Of a stretch of 64,000 nucleotides of DNA, positions 1 through 8,350 are shown in pieces. Made by a program: the position numbers and the translations under genes. The notes under the pieces are model-generated. The model made no database searches. It saw only the letters and a program-made list of their open reading frames with translations, and was not told the origin of the DNA. Where the stretch lies: contig JANWWM010000016.1 in the NCBI GenBank assembly GCA_025055975.1, forward strand, positions 1 through 64,000, read 5' to 3'. The stretch comes from Chloroherpetonaceae bacterium. GTDB taxonomy: Bacteria > Bacteroidota > Chlorobiia > Chlorobiales > Thermochlorobacteraceae. Numbering within the stretch: the stretch's first letter is position 1; every line of letters begins with the position of its first letter.

Positions 1-856
1 CTTCCTGCGTTCCGCCAATTTCGACATTATAGAACGTGAGATTTCCTTTGATTCTTGCTGTCGCTGTTACGTTTCCTGATGTTGAGTTCTTGTCGACATT
101 CGCTCTAAACACGAATTTGGAAGTTCCTGCCGAGAAAGTTCCTGAAACAAGATGTATCGCGGTTGCAGTGACACTGTAACTTGACGTTCCGGATGTTCTT
201 CGCGCTCTCACAAGCAAGTTGTATGTCGTGTTTGTTCCCGCGTTAAATGTTGCTCCCGCGCCGTTGATTGAAATTAGCGTATAGGTGTCAGACTGATCTG
301 CATCGGCAACTGTATAGTTTCTGGTGTATGTCGCGCCTGTTCCACCGTTGAAGGTTCCGCCCGTTACGGAAATTTTCGTAAATCCGATTGTCCCTGCTCC
401 GTTGAAGGTTCCTGAACTTAGCGTGAAATCTCCAAGTTCGTGAGAACCCGAGTTCAGCGTCAGCGTGCCGCCGTTTATTGTGAGCGTTCCCGCCAAGAAG
501 TTAGCGCCTGAATTGACTTGAAGCGTGCCTGTGGTAAGGGTTACGGTTCCATTGCACTCAAAGTTCGCCCCGATTTGCACCGTGCCTGTAAAACCATTGA
601 TGGTGAAGTTACCGTCCCAAGCGGGAATGTTCGTGAGCGGACCGCCAGGCGTGGGAGACAATCCGTTAAATAAGGCTTCATCACTGCCGTCTGGATAGCC
701 GTTTTCACCATCATCCGTGCCGCTTTCAAGAAACCAGTTTGCGCCGATTTGCCAATCGTTCCCTGTCGAGGAATTCCAGCGGAATGTGCCTTGAGCAAGA
801 GAAACGCCGTAATTTGACAAGCACAGCAGCAAAGCGAGTAGTAGGGTTCGGGTCAT
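1..856 (-). CDS. Secreted/surface beta-strand-rich protein, N-terminal part (3' end outside window)
   Basis: Read manually: open frame on the minus strand from ATG at 856 to the window edge with no stop; starts MTRTLLLALLLCLSNYGVSLAQGTFRWNSSTGNDWQIGANW (signal peptide), then G/T/N-rich repeats. Not in the supplied ORF track because it is truncated. Confidence 0.8.
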   Translation of the reverse strand, partial: MTRTLLLALLLCLSNYGVSLAQGTFRWNSSTGNDWQIGANWFLESGTDDGENGYPDGSDEALFNGLSPTPGGPLTNIPAWDGNFTINGFTGTVQIGANFECNGTVTLTTGTLQVNSGANFLAGTLTINGGTLTLNSGSHELGDFTLSSGTFNGAGTIGFTKISVTGGTFNGGTGATYTRNYTVADADQSDTYTLISINGAGATFNAGTNTTYNLLVRARRTSGTSSYSVTATAIHLVSGTFSAGTSKFVFRANVDKNSTSGNVTATARIKGNLTFYNVEIGGTQE

Positions 857-1151
857 AAAGGGAAAAAGGGAAGTTTTGCGTTTTTGTTCCGTAAAGCCGT
901 TTTTGGGTTTGCGCAGCAGAGCAAATATAACTTGATTTTTCTTCTCGTCAAACTTTCCATCAAAATCCGTTCCAATCGCAAAAAGCGCGTCTTTTTGTCG
1001 GTTTTTTGGTTTAGGTCGGCAAAAAAGTGTTACGAGAAGTAAAAGCGGTAATGCCGCCTTGCGCTTTTTCATTGGGGGCGCGTTTCGGGGGCAGGGTTGG
1101 CGCTTTGTCGGAATCGGGGGCGAGGCTATTTTGCGCTCGCCACTGCGCTTT

Positions 1152-1512
1152 TGTGGATTCCTCGCTTTCGCTCGGAATGACAAAAGAACGCTCCAAACGA
1201 TGTCATTCTGAACGGAGCGCAGCGAAGTGAAGAATCCATCTTTCGCATTCACGATTTGCGACGTTCGTGGATTCCTCGCTTTCGCTCGGAATGACAATTC
1301 GCAATTGACAATTCGCAATTCGCACTCTTTATGGATTCCTCGCTACGCTCGGAATGACAAGGAACGCTCCAAAACGATGTCATTCTGAGCGGAGCGCAGC
1401 GGAGTGAAGAATCCACGTGTGGATTCCTCGCTACGCTCGGAATGACAATTCGCAATTGACAATTCGCAATTCGCAATCTTTATGGATTACTCGCTACGCT
1501 CGGAATGACGAA
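1152..1512. repeat. Cluster of short palindromic intergenic repeats
   Basis: Five copies of TGGATT(C/A)CTCGCT(T/A)(T/C)CGCTCGGAATGAC (near 1153, 1267, 1332, 1419, 1482) and two inverted-type copies GTCATTCTGA(A/G)CGGAGCGCAGCG(A/G)AGTGAAGAATCCA (near 1202, 1379), with AATTCGCAATTGACAATTCGCAATTCGCA blocks between. Confidence 0.85.
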
Positions 1513-1555
1513 AGAACGCTCAAAACGACAATTCGCAATCCAATCGTCCAACAAG

Positions 1556-2335
1556 ATGACCTACCAGCACATCATCGTTTCGAAGGAGACGGAGCGAAAG
1601 TTCGCCGTCGCGCAACTGAATCGTCCGCAGGCGCTCAACGCGCTCAATTTTGAGTTGATGACGGAGCTTGTCTCGGCGTTTCGGGATTTCGCCAAAGACC
1701 CAGTGGTCAACGCCGTCGTGCTTGCGGGGAACGAAAAAGCCTTTGCCGCCGGCGCCGACATCAAAGAAATGGCGACCGCCACGAGCGTCGAAATGCTCAC
1801 GAAGGGCTACTTGGAAATGTGGGACGAGCTGCACGCCTTCAAGAAGCCCATCGTCGTGGCGGTTTCGGGCTATTGCTTGGGCGGCGGCTTGGAACTGGCG
1901 ATGATTGGCGACATCATCATCGCTTCCGAGACGGCGAAGTTCGGTCAGCCCGAAATCAACATCGGCGTGATTCCTGGCGCGGGCGGCACGCAACGCCTCG
2001 CGCGTCTTGCGGGCAAAATGAAAGCGATGGAACTCATCTTGACGGGGCGACAATTCGGCGCGGAAGAAGCCTTGCAAATGGGTCTTGCAAACAAAATTTT
2101 TCCCGTCGACTCCTATCTCGACGAAGCCAAAAAACTTGCGGCGGAAATCGCCTCAAAGCCGCCGATGGCGGTTCGCCTCGCCAAAGAAGCCGTGCTTCGC
2201 GCCGCCTCGACGAACTTGCAAAACGACGTGGAGTTCGAGCGCCGACTTTTCGCCTTGCTCTTTGCGACCGAAGACATGCGCGAAGGCATGCAAGCCTTCA
2301 TCGAGAAGCGAAAGCCCGTTTGGAAAGGCAGGTAG
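1556..2335 (+). CDS. Enoyl-CoA hydratase/isomerase family protein
   Basis: Crotonase motifs AGADIKEMA, SGYCLGGGLELAM, PEINIGVIPGAGGTQRLARL. ATG at 1556 (MTYQHIIV) chosen over the longer ORF, which translates repeat DNA. Confidence 0.9.
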   Translation: MTYQHIIVSKETERKFAVAQLNRPQALNALNFELMTELVSAFRDFAKDPVVNAVVLAGNEKAFAAGADIKEMATATSVEMLTKGYLEMWDELHAFKKPIVVAVSGYCLGGGLELAMIGDIIIASETAKFGQPEINIGVIPGAGGTQRLARLAGKMKAMELILTGRQFGAEEALQMGLANKIFPVDSYLDEAKKLAAEIASKPPMAVRLAKEAVLRAASTNLQNDVEFERRLFALLFATEDMREGMQAFIEKRKPVWKGR

Positions 2336-2342
2336 GAACGAC

Positions 2343-2975
2343 TTACGCGACCCGTTGAACGACGATGGAAGCGTCGCGCATTGAGCGGAGCTTTTCCAAC
2401 GCCTCGATTCCGCTCAACTGCTTGAAGCGCGCGCTGGCGAGTTTTCCCGACAGATATTCCAACGCGCCCACGCCGTCGGGGGTTTGAGCGAGAATTTGTC
2501 CCGTGCCGCGCGAGTAGGTCATTTCCGCCATCGCCCTCGTGAGCGAGAGCGGCGCGACGGGCGGAGCGAGTTCGACGGGCAGGCGAGTCGCCGCTCTTGG
2601 CGCGGTCAGCGACAGACAATCGTGAATCGCGGCAAGCAATTGCGCGCCAGTGACAGGCTTGATGAGGTAGCCGCTCGCGCCCAATTTCAAGCACTCCATC
2701 ACGTAGTTTTCGCCTGAAATCGCGCTGCACACGATCGTGAGCGGAAGCGTTACGCCCTCTCGCTCGGCGCGCCTGAGCAATTCAAGACCGCTCGCGTTGG
2801 GCAAGAGCAAATCCATGAGCGCCAAGTCGTAAGAATGGCTTTTGAGCCGTTCAAAAGCCGCGTTGCCGTCGCTCACGACATCGATGTCGAGCGAAAGTGG
2901 CGACAGAGTCGCTCGGAACAGTTGGGCATCGACGGGATTGTCCTCGACGATGAGCATGCGGACGGAATCGGACAT
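2343..2975 (-). CDS. Response regulator (REC domain plus C-terminal tail)
   Basis: MLIVEDNPVDAQLF, LALMDLLLPNASG, YLIKPV: REC acidic pocket, phospho-Asp and Lys conserved. Confidence 0.85.
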   Translation of the reverse strand: MSDSVRMLIVEDNPVDAQLFRATLSPLSLDIDVVSDGNAAFERLKSHSYDLALMDLLLPNASGLELLRRAEREGVTLPLTIVCSAISGENYVMECLKLGASGYLIKPVTGAQLLAAIHDCLSLTAPRAATRLPVELAPPVAPLSLTRAMAEMTYSRGTGQILAQTPDGVGALEYLSGKLASARFKQLSGIEALEKLRSMRDASIVVQRVA

Positions 2976-3074
2976 GCGTCGCTATGCGATTTTTCGGCGA
3001 AATTGCCTTATGTTTCCCTCGCCCAATCACGACGGAGCGGGCAAATATAGCGGTTCAACCCGACATTATTTACG

Positions 3075-3569
3075 TTGAAAAAATTTTCTCGACGATATCC
3101 AAGTCCGACCCTGAACGATCTTTTGGCGCAAGCGCGCGAAGCGATGTCGGAAGCCATCGCGCCCTACTCGAACTTTCGCGTTGGCGCGGCGTTGCTGACG
3201 AAGAACGGAGCGATTTATCGCGGGCACAACATCGAGGTCGCTTCGTATTCGCTGACGATGTGCGCCGAGCGCGTGGCGCTGTTCAAAGCCCTCAGCGAAG
3301 GCGAGCGCGAGTTCGAGTCGATTCTCATCGTCGCCAGTTCGGGCGACTTCTGCGCGCCGTGCGGCGCGTGCCGACAGGTCTTGATGGAATTCGCCCCCTC
3401 GCTCGTGGCGCATCTTGTCGACAAGGACGGTCGCTTCAAATCGTTTTCCATTTCCGAACTTCTGCCCGAATCCTTTTCCAAGCGCAACCTTGACCATCTC
3501 TTCCGAAACGCCAATGCCAAAACTTCGCGCAAAGCCCGTCAATCCAAAGGCGCTCACGGGAAAAATTGA
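3075..3569 (+). CDS. cdd: Cytidine deaminase
   Basis: Zn-deaminase motifs [10 protein letters not shown] and [15 protein letters not shown] start (MKKFSRRYP). Confidence 0.9.
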   Translation: MKKFSRRYPSPTLNDLLAQAREAMSEAIAPYSNFRVGAALLTKNGAIYRGHNIEVASYSLTMCAERVALFKALSEGEREFESILIVASSGDFCAPCGACRQVLMEFAPSLVAHLVDKDGRFKSFSISELLPESFSKRNLDHLFRNANAKTSRKARQSKGAHGKN

Positions 3570-4098
3570 AGTCATCGCGGGCTGCATGTTTAGCGGCAAG
3601 TCCGAAGAGTTGATTCGCCGATTGCGTCGAGCGCAGATTGCGAAACAAAAAGTGGCGATTTTCAAGCCCGCGATCGACACTCGATACAGCAAGGACGAAA
3701 TCGTTTCGCACAGCGCGGCGAAGATCGCTTCGAAGGTCGTTTCGCATTCGAGGGAGATTTTGGAAAAATCGCGCGACGCGGAAGTCGTTGGCATCGATGA
3801 AGCGCAATTTTTCGACGACGGCATCGTCGATGCGTGCGAAACGCTCGCCAACGAGGGCAAGCGCGTCATCGTCGCCGGGCTCGACTTGGACTATCGCGGC
3901 AAACCCTTCGGCGCGATGCCGTTCTTGCTCGCCATCGCCGACGAGGTGTTGAAGACTCAAGCCGTGTGCATGAAATCGGGCTTGCCCGCCACGCGCACGC
4001 AACGCCTGACGGAAAGCGATCAACTCGTGCTCATCGGGCACTCGAACGTCTACGAAGCGCGCCACCGCGCCTTTTTCGATCCGCCGAAAGAGTCGTAA
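3514..4098 (+). CDS. tdk: Thymidine kinase (type II)
   Basis: P-loop [50 protein letters not shown] at 3514 overlaps the cdd 3' end. Confidence 0.9.
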   Translation: MPKLRAKPVNPKALTGKIEVIAGCMFSGKSEELIRRLRRAQIAKQKVAIFKPAIDTRYSKDEIVSHSAAKIASKVVSHSREILEKSRDAEVVGIDEAQFFDDGIVDACETLANEGKRVIVAGLDLDYRGKPFGAMPFLLAIADEVLKTQAVCMKSGLPATRTQRLTESDQLVLIGHSNVYEARHRAFFDPPKES

Positions 4099-4209
4099 CG
4101 ACGCGAGGCGGAACTTAACGATTTCGTTATGCGCTCGCGCTCGCGTTTTGCCGATAAAATTCAATATCTTTCTCGCGTCTCTTTCAACGAACAGCGAAGG
4201 AGCGAAGAC

Positions 4210-5406
4210 ATGCACGCCGAACAAACGCATCGCGATCGCGCCTTTGGCTTTGCGACGCGCGCCATTCACTATGGGCAAGAGCCTGACGCGACGACGGGCG
4301 CCGTCGCGCCGATTCTCTCGCTCGCCACCACCTACAAGCAAGACGGCGTCAATCAACCGCGCGGCGGCTTTGAATACTCCCGCGCTCAAAATCCCACGCG
4401 CGCCCAATTGGAAACGGTTTTGGCAGGCTTGGAAAACGCCGAGTTCGCCAACGCTTTCGCGTCGGGACTCGCCGCGCTGGCGGGCTTGATGAGCCTTTTT
4501 GCCCCTGGCGATCACATCATCGCGGGCGACGACCTTTACGGCGGAACGGCGCGTTACTTCGACCAAGTTCTGTCGAAATACGGCATCGAGTTTTCATACA
4601 TCGACGCGACCAATCTCGACGCGCTCGAACGCGCCATCGCTCCCAATACGAAGCTCATCTACTTGGAATCGCCGACGAACCCGATGCTTCGCCTTGCCGA
4701 CATTCGCGCCGTTTCGGAACTGGCGAAACGGCGCAACGTTCTTCTTGCCGTCGACAACACCTTCGCCACGCCGTATCTGCAACGCCCGCTCGAACTCGGC
4801 GCGGACGTGGTTTTGCACAGCTCGACGAAATACTTGGGCGGACATAGCGACATCGTGGGCGGCGCGTTGATGACGAACCGACGCGACCTCTACGAAAAAT
4901 TCCAGTTCCATCAAAAAGCCGTCGGCGCCGTGCCATCGCCCTTCGACTGCTGGCTCTTGATGCGCTCGATCAAAACGCTCGCGCTTCGAATGGAAAAACA
5001 TTGCGAAAACGCGCTTGCCGTCGCGCAGTTTCTCGAGCGCAGCGGCGCGGCAAAAAAGGTTTATTACCCCGGCTTGCCCTCCAATCCGTTTCACGAGCTT
5101 GCCAAGCGACAAATGCCCAAGGGCTTTGGCGGAATGGTCAGCGTCGACTTGGGCGGCAGAGCCGAAGCGGAAGCCTTCATCAAGGAGTTGCGCCTCTTCA
5201 TCTTCGCCGAAAGTCTCGGCGGCGTGGAAAGTTTGGCTTGTTTTCCTTGGGAGATGACGCACGCTTCCGTGCCCATCGAGCGCCGGCTCAAACTGGGCTT
5301 GACCGAAGGATTGATTCGCCTCTCCGTTGGCATCGAGGACAAAGAGGATTTAATCAATGAGCTGGAACGCGCGCTTTCCGCCGCGCAAGTCGCCGTGGCG
5401 ACCTAA
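4210..5406 (+). CDS. Cys/Met-metabolism PLP-dependent enzyme (cystathionine gamma-synthase/lyase family)
   Basis: SSTKYLGGHSDIVGGALMT (PLP-Lys), FASGLAALAGLMSLFAPGDHII, YLESPTNPMLRLADI. Confidence 0.9.
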   Translation: MHAEQTHRDRAFGFATRAIHYGQEPDATTGAVAPILSLATTYKQDGVNQPRGGFEYSRAQNPTRAQLETVLAGLENAEFANAFASGLAALAGLMSLFAPGDHIIAGDDLYGGTARYFDQVLSKYGIEFSYIDATNLDALERAIAPNTKLIYLESPTNPMLRLADIRAVSELAKRRNVLLAVDNTFATPYLQRPLELGADVVLHSSTKYLGGHSDIVGGALMTNRRDLYEKFQFHQKAVGAVPSPFDCWLLMRSIKTLALRMEKHCENALAVAQFLERSGAAKKVYYPGLPSNPFHELAKRQMPKGFGGMVSVDLGGRAEAEAFIKELRLFIFAESLGGVESLACFPWEMTHASVPIERRLKLGLTEGLIRLSVGIEDKEDLINELERALSAAQVAVAT

Positions 5407-5429
5407 AATCGCTTAACCATGCCTTAACT

Positions 5430-5744
5430 ATGCAAAACATCGACAAGCTTTTGGACTTGCTTTCCATTCACGCCGAAGTGCAACACAAGTTCATCGCGGA
5501 GCAAGACGCCATCAACGCCGAAATCCGCCAACTGCGCTCCGACGCGCAAGACTTGCGCACGGACTTGCTTCAATTGCGGGCGGAGTTCCAACAACTGCAC
5601 AACGATCTGTCCAAAATCTGCATGATTCTCGCCACGCCCAAGGCGAACCGAATGGAATTCGCCGTGTCCATCTTCGGCGATGAGTTTGAGAGAATGAAGG
5701 AATCCGAAAACAACGCTCAACCCAATCCCAACAATGCAACCTGA
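5430..5744 (+). CDS. Small predicted coiled-coil protein (paralog 1)
   Basis: 104-aa ORF MQNIDKLLDLLSIHAEVQ...LRTDLLQLRAEFQQLHNDL; aligns without gaps to the next ORF. Confidence 0.65.
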   Translation: MQNIDKLLDLLSIHAEVQHKFIAEQDAINAEIRQLRSDAQDLRTDLLQLRAEFQQLHNDLSKICMILATPKANRMEFAVSIFGDEFERMKESENNAQPNPNNAT

Positions 5745-5973
5745 AGACAAACTCTTGGATGCGTTTGGCATCTTGGCGGATTTGCAACAGCGCGCCTACG
5801 AAAAAGCGCATGCGATAACGGAAACCATCGGCGACCTGCGGCGCGACGTGCAAGAGATTCGCATCGATATGCTTCAAATTCGCACCGCGCTCCAACAACT
5901 GCATTCCGACTTTGTGCGCGTGGCGTATCTTTTGGCGGAGCAAGCCGAGCAAGAAAAAGCGAAGCAAGCGTAA
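5734..5973 (+). CDS. Small predicted coiled-coil protein (paralog 2)
   Basis: 79-aa ORF MQPEDKLLDAFGILADLQ...IRIDMLQIRTALQQLHSDF; start overlaps the paralog 1 stop by 11 nt. Confidence 0.65.
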   Translation: MQPEDKLLDAFGILADLQQRAYEKAHAITETIGDLRRDVQEIRIDMLQIRTALQQLHSDFVRVAYLLAEQAEQEKAKQA

Positions 5974-6069
5974 CCTTGTTTCTTTTTGCATTTCGCGGGT
6001 TGAAACTTATATTCGGCGCGAATTCCGCAGCCAAGTCATCGCCAAACTTCTAAACAGCCCAAAATCGCA

Positions 6070-7182
6070 ATGTCGTTCACGGGTAGCATCAAAGGTTGGA
6101 CGATTACCGAAATGTTGCAACTCATCCGCCAGCTCAAAAAAACGGGCGCGATGATCGCCGAAGTCTCCACCTCCTACGGAGACGTGACGAAAACAGTATA
6201 CTTCCGCAACGGGCTTGTCATCGCCGTCGATACGGGCAGCGACGACTTGGGCGCGGTTCTTCTCGAAGAAAATCTCATCACGCGGCAAGATCTCGACGAA
6301 GCCATCGCGCTTCAAAAAGCCAAATACCCCGACAAACGCATCGAGCAGATTCTTTTGGCGACCAAAAAAGTCGACGCGCCGAAAGTCGTCAAAGCCATTC
6401 GCATTCAGATTGAGCGCACCATCACGTCGCTCCTGCAAGAAAAGAGCGTCAAGGTCAACTTCGATCCCGACGCGCCGCTCACCGTGCAGGCGTTGAGCAC
6501 GGGCGTGGACATTCAGGGCATTATGCTCTCCGCGTCGGTCAAAGTCGACGAACTCGGTCTCGTCAAACAGCGCATTCCCAGCACGACCCTCGTTCCCAAA
6601 ATCACCAAACGCGGCGAAGAGGAAAAAAACGAAATCGCGCTCAAGCTCGTCGAGTGGAAAGTCTTTCTCGCCATCGATGGCAAGACCGACATCAAGACGC
6701 TGGCGCTCAAGCTCAAAATGGACGAGGTGCAAGTGATGAAAGCGCTCGTCGTGCTTTTGGACGGCAAGTGGGTCGAATTGCCCCAAGCCGCCGCTACGGA
6801 GCGCAAGCGCGTCCTCATCGTCGATGACAGCGCCGTGATTCGCATGGCGGTCAAAAAAGCCCTCGCCGATTCGGGCTACGAACTCTTGGACGCGGGCACG
6901 GGCGAAATCGGCTTGAAACTCGCCAAAGAAAAACAACCGCACCTCATTCTGCTCGACGTGATGCTTCCCGACACGACGGGCTTGAAAGTTTGCAAAACGC
7001 TCCGAACCGAACTGGAAATCACCACGCCCATCGTGATGCTCTCCGCCAAAGACGCGGAAATCGACCGAAACCTTGGCATTCACGCGGGCGCCAACGACTA
7101 CGTCACCAAACCCTTCAAAGACGCGGACTTGGTGAGCGTGGTCGACAAATACTTAAAACAAGCCGAAGGCTCGTCGTCCTGA
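6070..7182 (+). CDS. DUF4388/PATAN-like domain fused to C-terminal REC domain
   Basis: N-terminus MSFTGSIKGWTITEMLQLIRQLKKTGAMIAE...TVYFRNGLVIAV is DUF4388-like; C-terminus VLIVDDSAVIRMAVKKAL...LILLDVMLPDTTGLKV...YVTKPF is REC. Confidence 0.85.
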   Translation: MSFTGSIKGWTITEMLQLIRQLKKTGAMIAEVSTSYGDVTKTVYFRNGLVIAVDTGSDDLGAVLLEENLITRQDLDEAIALQKAKYPDKRIEQILLATKKVDAPKVVKAIRIQIERTITSLLQEKSVKVNFDPDAPLTVQALSTGVDIQGIMLSASVKVDELGLVKQRIPSTTLVPKITKRGEEEKNEIALKLVEWKVFLAIDGKTDIKTLALKLKMDEVQVMKALVVLLDGKWVELPQAAATERKRVLIVDDSAVIRMAVKKALADSGYELLDAGTGEIGLKLAKEKQPHLILLDVMLPDTTGLKVCKTLRTELEITTPIVMLSAKDAEIDRNLGIHAGANDYVTKPFKDADLVSVVDKYLKQAEGSSS

Positions 7183-7247
7183 CCGCTTGATCAAAAGACG
7201 ATTTTCAAACATAATCTCTTAAACAGAACGCCCGTTCAATACAACTT

Positions 7248-7613
7248 ATGCCGAAGGCTCTCATTATCGACGACAGCGCGGTAGAGCGCACGATCATCTC
7301 CAAAGTGATGATTGCGCTGGGCTACACCATTCTCGAAGCCAACGATGGCGAAGAGGGCGAAGAAAAAGCCCGCACGATGAAACCCGACGTCATCTTGCTC
7401 GATGTCGTGATGCCCAAAAAAGACGGCTTCCAAGTGTGCCGAAACCTCAAAAAAGACGCGACGACGGGGAAAATCCCCATCATTATGATCACCTCGAAAA
7501 ACCAAGAAAGCGACAAGTTCTGGGGCATGAAACAAGGCGCCGACGTCTATCTCGTCAAGCCTTTCACCGAAGAAGATCTCGTTTCCGCCGTCAAGAAGGC
7601 GACGAGTAGCTAA
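7248..7613 (+). CDS. CheY-like response regulator (PilH/PixH-like)
   Basis: LIIDDSAVERTII, VILLDVVMPKKDGFQVCRNLK, VYLVKPFTEEDL. Confidence 0.9.
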   Translation: MPKALIIDDSAVERTIISKVMIALGYTILEANDGEEGEEKARTMKPDVILLDVVMPKKDGFQVCRNLKKDATTGKIPIIMITSKNQESDKFWGMKQGADVYLVKPFTEEDLVSAVKKATSS

Positions 7614-7648
7614 CGACCTTTGCGGACTTTATCAACCCGTTTGACGCG

Positions 7649-8284
7649 ATGAACAACGAGCAACTCGCTGAACAACTGGCGCGACTAAACTTTACCATTC
7701 CCGCCGGCGTGTCGCTGCGCGACTTGGAGGGCATGGCAAGCGTTCTGGAACGGCTCAAAGCTCTCGGAGCCGACAAAACTGACGCCGCCACGCGCGAAGA
7801 CGAAGAGGCGCGCGAACAGTTCATCGCCGTCCTCATCGGCGAAAGAGAAGTTGGGTTTCGCGTCGTGGACATCGAAGCGATTTTGGACGTGCAGAAAATC
7901 ACGCCCGTTCCTGGACTGCCGAACTTCGTGCTTGGCGTGTGCAACGTGCGCGGCGAAATCACTTCCGTCGTCGACATTCATCGCATTTTCGGCATCGAGG
8001 CTCGACGACAAAAAACGCGCCGCCAAAAAGCCGCCGAAAAAATGGTGATTCTGCGCAACAACAAGTTCTCCGTCGCCTGCGTCGTCGATGCCGTCTTGGA
8101 CGTGTTCCGCGTCGCCGAACCCGACATCGAGAAGGTCAACGCCGCCGATGGCGAAATGGAGCGGCTTGCGCCGTTTGCGCGCGGCTTGTATGTTCGCCCC
8201 GACGCGGCGGGCAAACGCGACGAGGTGATTTTGATTGACACCAAGAAACTATTGGATTCGCCCGAAATGACGCAATTCCAATAG
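7649..8284 (+). CDS. CheW-like coupling protein (PilI/PixI-like)
   Basis: FIAVLIGEREVGFRVVDIEAILDVQKITPVPGLPNFVLGVCNVRGEITSVVDIHRIFG is a CheW signature. Confidence 0.88.
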   Translation: MNNEQLAEQLARLNFTIPAGVSLRDLEGMASVLERLKALGADKTDAATREDEEAREQFIAVLIGEREVGFRVVDIEAILDVQKITPVPGLPNFVLGVCNVRGEITSVVDIHRIFGIEARRQKTRRQKAAEKMVILRNNKFSVACVVDAVLDVFRVAEPDIEKVNAADGEMERLAPFARGLYVRPDAAGKRDEVILIDTKKLLDSPEMTQFQ

Positions 8285-8350
8285 TCCGCGTCTCAAAACG
8301 CGATGAAAACCCGTTAGGCGCAATTTTTCTCAACTTCAAATTTTCCGACA

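Noticed and set aside
1011-1476. Small ORFs in the repeat region (1011..1196, 1027..1230, 1249..1476)
   Set aside because: Translations are repeat-derived (HSERSEES, VIPSVARNPHVDSS) and appear on both strands.
1152-1512. CRISPR array
   Set aside because: Repeat units occur in both orientations with irregular spacing and repeated spacer-like DNA; no cas genes nearby.
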